A stretch of 64,000 nt of DNA from Pleurotus djamor. Taxonomy: Eukaryota > Basidiomycota > Agaricomycetes > Agaricales > Pleurotaceae. Each line of letters begins with the position of its first letter. Within the stretch, counting starts at the first letter, position 1. Below are positions 11,157 to 19,924 of this stretch, in pieces. Made by a program: the position numbers and the translations under genes. The stretch covers positions 1-64,000 of the forward strand of contig JAPEVF010000021.1 in NCBI GenBank assembly GCA_029747585.1, read 5' to 3'. Under the pieces are notes generated by a model. The model saw only the letters and a list, made by a program, of their open reading frames with translations. It did no database searches and had not been told where the DNA came from.

Positions 11157-11408
11157 TCATCCACTGACCAGTTCAGTCGGAAAGACTAGGACCGCGTCAT
11201 CCTTGACGATAACATAATTTCCGGGATTGACAACGAAATGGGCCCTTTCTTTCTTCCAGACAAATTTGACGACGGCCTCTTACTGCTCTTGTTGACTCCA
11301 ATAATTGTGTCCCCCAGTTTCTTTAGCACCCGCTTTGATGGTGTACTCGGAGGATGCGCCAACAGTGACGCCGATGCCGAAGCTGGATTGGTAGCTGCAC
11401 CAGACCAT
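11157..11408 (-). pseudogene. Small MVW-family gene, copy B, with an in-frame stop
   Basis: The translation from 11408 begins MVWCSYQSSFGIGVTVGASS and aligns with copy A along its full length (84 codons including the final stop). After SQQEQ there is a TAA at codon 43, then the reading continues in the same frame as EAVVKFVWKKE and NPGNYVIVKDDAVLVFP. No indel is needed, so this is one nonsense change. The promoter module upstream is kept. It may be a recent pseudogene, a base error, or a truncated 42-residue protein. Confidence 0.7.
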
Positions 11409-11510
11409 GGTTAATCTATAAGAGAACGAGATCTGGTCAGGGAGCGAGGAAGGTACCAGTTTTGATTCAGAGTTCGAACACGATACTGATAAAGTTTAAC
11501 GAGATTGACA

Positions 11511-11654
11511 CCAGAAGGCTGAGGATTCTTCTCGTTGGCATCAAAACCTTTATATAATCAACTTCTGTGAGACCAACGTGAATTTGGAAACATATTGGCT
11601 GTCTCATCGTTCTCATTGTAGACGGTCGTCATACTTCTAGAGCAGGCGTTACAA
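11511..11654 (-). promoter_or_regulatory. Promoter module B of the small-protein array
   Basis: Plus-strand reading: CCAGAAGGCTGAGG at 11511-11524, TATA-like ctttatataa at 11549-11557 and the box agagcaggcgttacaa at 11639-11654. Confidence 0.6.
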
Positions 11655-12375
11655 ACGAGCCGTATACCCAAGCCTTTCTGAGTAGGTGACTATGCGTTGC
11701 TAGATTGGCAGTGACCCGACCACGACCATCCGTTGTCTTTTTTNGTACTGTTTGCATAAGGCTGCACCTTCAGGCTGGTGGTCTAGCCAGTTGAACCGCA
11801 TTTTTATGAGGACACTGCGACACCAGTACTTTAGCTCGCTTTTGGTGCCAACTGGCCTGTTGCCAGTGGCTCATAATCGATAATCTACTTTGGCACTGCT
11901 TGACTCGGGCTTCACATCCCCATTCAGTTCTTGGCGAATCACATAGGTACGTCTCTCTATGTCCATATGAGTGCGGTTTAGTTCACGAGTATTTGTGTAC
12001 CATAGCACTTTGCCTAGCGAGGAAGGGTGATGCCGCACATGTCACCGGGCTTCAATGAGACAGCCTCTGAAAGACGGCTTGGCCAGGTAGTAACCCTACG
12101 TTCATTCCCACCGAGCCCTAGATGTCGAACTGGCTGTATGAAGGGGTAGCCTCCGAAGCACACCAAGGTAGTTGTGACAATTTCTCATTTTCGAGTAATT
12201 CAAACGGCCATATAGAATAGGTACATCTTTTCATTGCCCGTGAATACAGATCAGCTCACGTATAATGCACCTAGTATGACGGGCTCTTCCTCCATCCAAA
12301 CTCCAACTAACCAAGATGAACTTGCTGCAAGAGACAAACCGTCAGTACTTTTTTCCGTGGTGATTTGAGGTCCAG
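11655..12375. other. Intergenic part of unit B
   Basis: No gene is seen. The stretch at about 11770-11930 resembles 12960-13110 upstream of copy C (shared accttcaggctg / acctttaggctg, and later a shared actcgg-cttc block). The duplicated unit therefore includes several hundred bp upstream of the promoter. Confidence 0.5.
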
Positions 12376-12641
12376 TCATCGTCTTACCACATCGGCGGTG
12401 AACTTGGTCACGGTGTCCCCATCGACCATGAGATAACTGAAGGGATCAACCTCCAATCTGCCGACCTTCCCGCCCACATTGATGGTCGCCATCTCTTGAC
12501 CACCAGGTCTTTGCCAATGGTTTTGGCCCAAAACCCGACACCAGTGCTCACGTTGAAAGTTCCAGTCAAGCCGCCGGATGTATTTCCACTAGTGATGCTG
12601 ACACCAATGCTGACACCGGCTTGGTTGTTGATCCAGACCAT
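12376..12641 (-). pseudogene. Small MVW-family gene, copy C, with an apparent frameshift
   Basis: It starts MVWINNQAGVSIGVSITSG in frame, then loses the family frame at an A4 run after GFWAK. One further A there would give KNHWQRPGGQEMATINVGGK, which aligns well with copy A (KKNHWNRSTEE... VGGK). The out-of-frame part stays open to a TGA at 12376, or to a donor-like GTAAGA just before it. The remainder is well conserved, so this may be an intact gene with a homopolymer error rather than a true pseudogene. Confidence 0.65.
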
Positions 12642-12756
12642 TTCTGCGCTGTGTGTTCAATTGCAGTCAGCCAACGATGATAACTTGAGGTTGGTAAAGA
12701 GCGGTACCAATGTTTACTGTGTGTGTGCTGACTAGGATTGACTAGTTGTGCTTGGG

Positions 12757-12912
12757 ACCAAGAGGCTGAGGTTTCTTTCTGATGAGTAGACTACTTTTAT
12801 ACCTCGCTGAAGACCTTTCTCGCCGATTCGGGTGACAAACGTACCAGAATACTGTACTCTTCTCGTCCACCCAGCGAGCTAATACGGCACGGTTCTGAAG
12901 CAGGCGTTACAG
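12757..12912 (-). promoter_or_regulatory. Promoter module C of the small-protein array
   Basis: Plus-strand reading: CCAAGAGGCTGAGG at 12757-12770, TATA-like ttttatacc at 12795-12803, cttctcgtccac at 12859-12870 and gaagcaggcgttacag at 12897-12912. Confidence 0.65.
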
Positions 12913-13864
12913 TGTGTCCGTTATTTCTTCCCAATTCTACGAAGGACTTCGAAGGAGGGGGCCCACCTTTAGGCTGATGTGAGTCATACGTCATGCTCAT
13001 TGGCCTCCCATTAACCTTGCTTTGTATACAAGGGCTGGCCGCCCCTGTGGCTTATGAAAGGATATATACTATATCGACCTTAGCACTGTCGCGACTCGGA
13101 CTTCTAGTCAGAAGTTAGTAGCAGTTATATATTACTCTAGAAAGGAATGTTCTCAATAATGGTATGTAGTCTTGTAAGGAAGGAGCTCTTGAAACCTTCC
13201 AATTGCCTTCGAATGAGATGTGTTTCGTAAATGAATGGAGTGGCAGCTCAGCCCTGCCACAAGGTGTCTTTATACAGCCTGCTATTGACCAGCCCTTGTG
13301 CGACTTCACATCATAAGCTCTTCTCATAGTCTACGCATCTCCAATTTGGATGAGGCGTGCGCATCTCATTTCAGTGAGCCTTTGGAGCGTGTCCTCGGCG
13401 CTTGGAAAAGAGCAACCAATTTCTTTCCGTCGTGCACAACCGCTCGTTCCGCCGTTCAGGGACTCCTATTCTCCTGTCAATTCTCCTGAAAAGTGCTTGC
13501 TTCCTTCTTCATGCCGAACTCAACTCTACGTTTCCTTCTTCAGGATTCCACCAACAGTCTTAGACAAAAGTAGAAGGTTTGAATAAATTTATTTCAGATG
13601 ATCCGGTACGTTACTCGACCCGATGAACTCTCAAGGAGGTAAGTATTGAATATTGACGGAGTGACACAAAGATGTTGCTTCCCGACAACTTTCTAAGGCC
13701 TTTCTTCTGCGGTGCCCGACGCTTTTATTTTTCTGCCATAACCAGTATCGGCGACTAGTCACTTCCCCTCGATGCCCCAGTCACGCGAGACCTGTACGAT
13801 CCATCGACATGTCTTTCAGCGAATGGAGGGCCCGGCGCGACCGTTTGACTAGCTGTGCTGAAAG

Positions 13865-14017
13865 CCAGGAGGCTGAGGTCGCTGATTCATGAGCGCGGTA
13901 TTTTATACCCAGGTTGCAAACTTTTCTCGTCAAATTTGGTAATAAATGATCAAGAATATTGACGTCTTCTCGTCCACTGAGCAAACAGATGACACGGTTC
14001 TGGAGCAGGCGTTATAG
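13865..14017 (-). promoter_or_regulatory. Orphan promoter module D with no coding copy
   Basis: It has the same elements as module C: CCAGGAGGCTGAGG at 13865-13878, ttttatacc at 13901-13909, cttctcgtccac at 13966-13977 and ggagcaggcgttatag at 14002-14017. Similarity to module C starts near 13845. No MVW open frame follows on the minus strand, so the coding part of this unit was lost or never copied. Confidence 0.65.
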
Positions 14018-14375
14018 AATCTCCGTTGCCTCTCCCCATGTCCACGAAAGAGCTCCAAGGAGAATATTTACGCACCTCTGGGCTAATGTAAACGTTACTC
14101 GCTTGCCTCGGCTTGCATGCTTTGCGCATGAATTTCTGGAAGTTCTGTGTGGCACCCGGCGAAGCTTTGCTGCCGTACTCGAACCATTTGGAAGCACGAG
14201 AACGTTCTTGATGTCAGTGTCAGGTATCGCTTCGCTTCTGGATAACTTCCCGACGATTTCGACAAGAGAGGCTTCAAGCGATCACTAGATCGGACAAGTA
14301 TGAGTGCTGCCATACTGGTAGAACAAGAAGCAAGCTCCTGAGCACGTGCACGATCCCCTCTTCCTTTCAACCTCC

Positions 14376-15505
14376 ATGACCAACTCGGTCCCAAGTTCTT
14401 CGGGATCCCACCGTCGTTCTAACATCCTAAGCGAACTTTTACAAAGATGCTTCTCGGAGGATTCCGTATGTCCCAACTTTGCATTGTGTAAAAAATCTAC
14501 TCACTCACCACGATTCAATTGTTGCAGGACTCAGAATTGATGAATTCTTTGACTATGGGAGAAGTGCTACAAATAAGTCAACGAAATGATCCTAAAGTAG
14601 ACATCGACGGGGATCAAGAGGGTGATAGAAAGATGCCGCTCCTCGGCGGGCTCTCGTCCGCCGATATCAGGCGCTTCAATCGCGCCGCCGTCCGGACTGT
14701 CAGTACCTATTTGTCCATTTTCCCTCGATGTCCCAGTGACGCGAAGCTTCGTGGACAGCTCGACCCCGAGCAGGAAAAACGTTTGCTCGTGGAAATGGAG
14801 GCTACCCTCACGAGTATAGCTGAAGTGCTCCATCCTGAGGGAAGCACGCCAGACGATCTCGAGACATTGCCGAGCGACATTCAATCCTTGAAGGAGGAGA
14901 TAACGATTTATAAATGTGAGGTTGATGCGACTCGAAGAAGAATCGCTGAGCTGGCACAACAGCTGAATGAGGTTTGTCGGCCCCCAGTAAATGTAGCAGG
15001 GGTTCCGCATGTGTATCTCATGCTTCGCCAGGTACATCCACTACTTGAGGAGAAACTGTTACACGCCTTGGACGTGATTCCAGGGACGGTGCACAAGCAG
15101 CAGACGGCAGAAGCCAATTTACAGGCGGCAACCATTGAATTGGGTTTGATGAAACTGGCGTACCTGCGATCTCGAGTATCTCAGGCGATTTACGGGGTGA
15201 TGTCCAGCGGAGAAACTGGGAGTGGGTCAACTATGTCGGAGGCATTGGAGAGGGCGAATGCCAAGTTGAAGGCAGATGCGCGACGCATGGACGAGGAGGA
15301 GCGGGAACTAGAGAGTCAGCTTGCAGCATATGAACAGACGCTTGCCCTTGTGGATGGGAGCGGAGGATTCTCACAGGTGATTGAAGATTGGGTGCGTGTG
15401 AGGCGTGGGATGGACGAATGCAGGAGGGATCTGAGGAGGCTGGACTGGGAAGAGCGTGTAGATTGGGCGCTTAGTAATCTGAACACTGCGCGCCAAAACG
15501 GATGA
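14376..15505 (+). CDS. Coiled-coil protein, possibly augmin subunit HAUS4
   Basis: Two exons, 14376-14465 and 14528-15505, give 355 residues. Exon 1 ends LSELLQRCFSEDS. Long Glu/Arg/Leu-rich heptad stretches run at about residues 100-170 and 210-320 and suggest extended coiled coils. The C-terminal pattern (an LAAYEQTL-type helix, then a sefkel-like segment, ending LDWEERVDWAL) recalls the end of HAUS4, an augmin subunit for microtubule branching. This is a weak match made from memory. No catalytic motif is seen. It could equally be another spindle or kinetochore coiled-coil protein. Confidence 0.55.
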
Positions 15506-15577
15506 GGACCTTCACAGTGCAACCCTCACAGTCATCTCGCATTTGCTCTTTCTCTCTTTTCCGTTGCAGCAGAAAAC

Positions 15578-17774
15578 ATGAGCGACGGTAATAATAACTC
15601 CCATCAGCGCATCTCCATCGGCTCTTGCTCGGCCTCTCCTCCCCCTTCCCTTCAGCTCTCATACCACTTTTCCAATTTGAGGTCGAGCACGGACTGCTGT
15701 GGCTGCAACTCCTTGGACTCAGTCCCCTGCACGTCAAATCAGCGCTCGAAAAAAATGTCTGGCGGCTGCGTAGAATGCGTCACAGATTGTGAGGAACCGT
15801 CCTGCTCAGCGGTGGAGCTCTCCCAGTTCGGCTGCACCAGCCAATGCGTCGATATCGTCCATGTCGTACCGTGTCCTTATCCAGATGCCCCCGAAGGGCA
15901 AACGGCGCCGTGCTACATCGAGTGTGAGGATATACCCGACTGCGATGCTTGCGAGCCTGGGAAGTTTGTGAGTCACCGTTGCTTGATCTTCCAAACCACC
16001 AAATGTTGAGCTCGTTCCTCTAGGCATCACCGTGCTCTGCGACACATACTTGTCTTCCGGATGCCTTCGGTCCCTGCAGCGGAGCGAGGCCCTTGAGCTC
16101 TCTTCCGGATGCTTCGTTCGAAGCTTGGCTGTGTTCAACATGCAACACGATGAACAAGCAGCAACAGCATTCCAACAGCAATGCATCCACACCATCGATG
16201 CCGAAACCCCTCTATCCCGATGCTGGGATGCAGCACAACCAATGGCCAATGAACAACTCCATGACTGCACTATATAATGACGCCTTCATGTCGTCTATGG
16301 TGCCTCCTATCCAACTTGGAGGCGACGCCTTACCCAAGTCTCCAGCCCCGTTCAAGGGCTTGCAGTCGAGTAATGATCATCAAGATATCAGCCGACACAG
16401 TGACCATTCGTCATCACTACCTTCATCCCTCCAATCAACCCCACCACTCGTTCATTCAACACCCTCAATACCTCCCCCTTCGTTCACATGCATGTGGGGT
16501 GATTGTCTCGCTACGTTCCAGCATCTGTCTGAACTCGTCGGACATGTCAACCTCCAGCACCTGCGACTACCTTCTAACTCCGCACCAGATACGAGTGTGC
16601 ATACGAACGAGTCTCTACCGAGACTACCATTCTTCGACAACCGTTCGCCACCATCGCCATCATCATCGCAACTACAGCCATCCCCCGTGCCACCCGGGCA
16701 TGACCCAAACAACATATTTTGCCTTTGGCGTAACTGTCACGTAGCTCCTACACCCAATACCACCCCAGGTCCTTCGTCAGGGAATGTTTCTGATTCCTTT
16801 GCCGAAGCCCTCGCCGCTCACCTTTGGCATGATCATCTTGGGCTAACAACTCCGCTTCCGAATGGACTCCCGAATACACTCCCTCAACCCAACCCTCCAT
16901 TGCCTAGTCTCTGGGACTCTAACGCCCAACCTACCAAGCCACGTAGCGACGAGCCCTCGCCGCCTGAATCAGACAGCGGCCCGGAGACTGAGGATACGAG
17001 CCACGGGCACGATTGTTCTGTGGAAGTCCATCGCTGTTTATGGCAGTCGTGTGACCAGACCTTTGATACATGTGATGATTTGACAAACCATCTCACGTCT
17101 GTTCATGTCGGAGGCGGTAAGGGACAGTATGAATGTCGGTGGAATGGCTGCGACAGGCACGGAGATAGGTCGTTCACGAGTAAACAGAAGATATGCAGGC
17201 ATCTGCAGACGCATACGGGGCATCGACCTTTCAAGTGTCAGATATGCAATGAGAGGTTCTCTGAAGCTGCGACGCTGCAGCAACACATTCGCCGACATAC
17301 GAATGAAAGTGAGTAACCGTTCCGTTCTCATGTTCTTTCAAAGTTTGATCGGATTACTCATAATTCCCCTCCCTGTCGTCTTTGTTCCTTCTTTGTAGAA
17401 CCATTCAAATGTTCTCACTCTGGCTGTGGGAAATCATTCGCTACCAGAGGCGCACTTACCATCCATGAACGAACGCATAGCGGGAAGAAACCGTTTAAAT
17501 GTAACTTCTGTGAACGGTATGTGGAACTACCCTTTTCCTTTCGGAGGTCGTTAGTTGTTAATACTATTGGGGCTCATAGTGGTTTCTCCGAATCGTCCAA
17601 TTTGTCCAAACATGTGAGCCTGCTCCCCTACTGCGTCTCTAACCTTCTGTGTGTCCTGATATGTTTCTTCAGTTGCGCACTCATACTGGAGCACGTCCGT
17701 ATTCGTGCTCTGTATGCGAGAAAACGTTCGCTCGTCCTGATCAACTGTCGAGGCATATGGGAACGCACAAGTAA
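15578..17774 (+). CDS. zafA: Zinc-responsive C2H2 transcription factor, Zap1/ZafA ortholog
   Basis: Zap1/ZafA activates zinc-uptake genes when zinc is low. Five exons, 15578-15967, 16024-17308, 17399-17516, 17580-17613 and 17673-17774, give 642 residues. The N-terminal third has Cys-rich clusters, possibly metal sensing. Degenerate fingers with the Trp signature follow (CMWGDC, CLWRNC, CLWQSC, CRWNGC). The C-terminal array is strongly family-like: [77 protein letters not shown], ending [15 protein letters not shown]. The introns fall inside the finger array and each join restores a finger, which supports the model. The start at 15578 is the first ATG after an in-frame stop. Confidence 0.92.
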
Positions 17775-18399
17775 GGTGTAAGTCCCAGTATAGACGCATA
17801 CTACCCTACAACTCGAAGCATTACTGCATCCATGTACACGTACCATGTACTACCCTACCTGTATCTTATCATTATTTACACTACGATAGAACCTTGTACT
17901 ATGTTGTAGGTGTAGGTTTTTGGGGGTTCATCTGAACATTAGAATCTGAATGCAGAAGGGGGCTGGCCGATGACCGAAGAGGTACGAATGATTCGGCAGA
18001 TTCGATTCAGACCCAGCCTGGAGGTTATCTACATCCAGGTTCAACGATTCACGCGGTGTTACACCTCCGTCCTCCAATCAAAAGCCGTGGATATGGTCGT
18101 GTGCCTGCAATTCCCGTGGGACGGAGGTTCGTATGTGTATCCTGCTCACCGCGGTCAGGACGGGATTTCTCAAAGTTTCTGTAATCTCGTACAACGCCCT
18201 GCTTGCCTTGCCGGGCAATTCAACACGATCGGGAATGGGCTACGTCACGCGGCTCCTGTCCCCATATCCGAGAGTCCCTATCGACATCCCCTATGCGGCT
18301 GACCAGCTATGTCATATCAAGGACCGACCCTCCTCCGACCCTTCACTATCTTCTTTCCAAACCACCACCATCATCACTATAACTCCTTTCCAAAACAAC
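17775..18399. other. Intergenic region
   Basis: It holds the 3' UTR of the Zap1 homolog and the promoter of the next gene. The frame of the gene at 18400 is open back to 18133, but that extension has no protein-like features, and the ATG at 18400 follows a CA-rich leader. Confidence 0.4.
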
Positions 18400-19731
18400 A
18401 TGGTCTACTCTTTGAGCCACTTCAAACGTTCTACTCCGGTCTGCGCTGGCGCTCCGACTCCGGCGACGCGTGTCTTGTCTGACGATTTGTCTGCTTCCTC
18501 CTCGGTCACCACGAAGATCGGTCAAGCTGCGGTTGATGCAAAGGAGCCGGTCTCCTTCCCTATGAAAAGTAAGTTGTCGCGAAGTTTAAGCAGGCTGATT
18601 CCTTCCAAGGTCGATACATGCGCTAGCGAGGATACTGTCAAGGGGATCTCGCTCTCGAAGGTCGACAGTCAGGAAACCTTGAGGTCTTTCTCGATGTCCG
18701 ACTCAAGTGACCCGTCGGCTTCAAGCAGCATCGTCAAGAAGAAGTTGACCTCGAGGATCTCCGATATCTTCGCAGCGCGATTCCGTTCGTCATCGAGTGC
18801 GCTTCAAGTTCCTGGCCAGGCCGAAGGCGAAGGCGGACGCATCGAGTTCGCAACCTTTGAGGACTTCGACGACGACTACTCCGATTATCCAGCTCCTCGT
18901 GGTCCTTTTGAGTACCATCCCGTCTTTGGGGCTTCCTTGTACCCTCCGACTCCCCCTCTGGATACCCCTTTCCAAGCGTCTTACACAGAAGGGTTTAGGA
19001 GCACCCTGAATTTCGACATTCCCATCTCCATTCCTCTCTCCCTCCCTTCCCCGAGCCTCGCCTTGACGCGTTTGCCGTCTGAATACACCAACGGCACAAT
19101 TATCTTCCTTCACGATGAAACTCCCTTCACACCCGCCATCCACATCCACCCTCCCTCATCAAAAGCCCTTCGCTCCCAGCTGCGGGCGGTTTTTCGCGAC
19201 ATTGAAGGCGGTTGGGAGACGACGCTTCCGGACGCGTGGATGAGCAAGAAGGGCGCGCCTGTCGAGAATCTGAGCCTGTTGACGGCATACAAGTTGAACG
19301 AAGCCTACGCGTATCCAGACCCGAGGGTTGAGAAGAAGCAAGTTCGGTTCGTTGATGTGCCCAAGGTCGTCGAATATGTCCGCCGCGATTCTGAGGACGG
19401 CGACTCCGATTACGAGCAGCGTGGCGAGGACGTGGCCGTGGACGAGGACGAAGACTCCGATGAGGACGACCGCGAGAACGAACAAGAGTTCTCCGACGAT
19501 AGCGACGGCAGCGTCAGGGACGTGGTCGACCCCATCAATGACTTCGAACTCGACGATGACGAAGTACTCCTGAAGACGATGGGTTTGCTTACGCGCACCA
19601 TGGAAATCCGCTTGCTTGCTAAGAAGAAGGCACGCAAGATTCAACTCCCGGATTCGTGGACGCCGATGATAATGGTTCAAGCTCAACACTCCATCCTCGT
19701 GAAGAGCGCTCCTCACGGCACACGCAAATAG
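18400..19731 (+). CDS. Unknown acidic, Ser-rich protein
   Basis: A single exon encodes 443 residues. I do not recognise the family. The N-terminal half is Ser/Lys-rich (KSKLSRSLSRLIPSK, SRISDIFAARFRSS) and could be phosphorylated. A Pro-rich stretch follows, then a segment with GTIIFLHDETPFTPAIHIHP. A strongly acidic block lies near residues 340-395. The C-terminus LLTRTMEIRLLAKKKARKIQ is basic. There is no signal peptide or membrane segment. A cytosolic or nuclear location is plausible. Clean coding bias and length support a real gene. Confidence 0.7.
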   Translation: MVYSLSHFKRSTPVCAGAPTPATRVLSDDLSASSSVTTKIGQAAVDAKEPVSFPMKSKLSRSLSRLIPSKVDTCASEDTVKGISLSKVDSQETLRSFSMSDSSDPSASSSIVKKKLTSRISDIFAARFRSSSSALQVPGQAEGEGGRIEFATFEDFDDDYSDYPAPRGPFEYHPVFGASLYPPTPPLDTPFQASYTEGFRSTLNFDIPISIPLSLPSPSLALTRLPSEYTNGTIIFLHDETPFTPAIHIHPPSSKALRSQLRAVFRDIEGGWETTLPDAWMSKKGAPVENLSLLTAYKLNEAYAYPDPRVEKKQVRFVDVPKVVEYVRRDSEDGDSDYEQRGEDVAVDEDEDSDEDDRENEQEFSDDSDGSVRDVVDPINDFELDDDEVLLKTMGLLTRTMEIRLLAKKKARKIQLPDSWTPMIMVQAQHSILVKSAPHGTRK

Positions 19732-19924
19732 GTCTTCAGGTGAAGTTTAAGGTCGAACGATGACAGAAACTCTCAAAACGCCTTCACAAATATTTGCTAC
19801 GCTTCATCATCATCATCACTTCTTTCTTTCCTTTTCCTTCCCTTTCCTTCCCTTCCTTTCGCCATCCCATTCCCCTCCTCTTCCGCCTTCTCCACCCCCT
19901 CCATCCCCCGCCAACTCTCTCCCT

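Larger units (their letters stand above)
10070..14050 (-). repeat. Tandem segmental duplication of about 1.1-1.25 kb units (A, B, C, D)
   Basis: The promoter modules recur at 10404, 11511, 12757 and 13865, spacings of 1107, 1246 and 1108 bp, all in the same orientation. Units A-C carry the MVW gene, and D only the promoter side. Divergence between units is high, so the array is old or fast evolving. The sequence between 12913 and 14375 outside module D contains no other gene I can support. Confidence 0.65.

Noticed and set aside
13766..13790. Copy of a piece of the coiled-coil gene (compare 14726-14750)
   Set aside because: About 25 nt are similar (ccctcgatg-cccagt-acgcga), but the flanks do not match. 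Too short to call a duplication.
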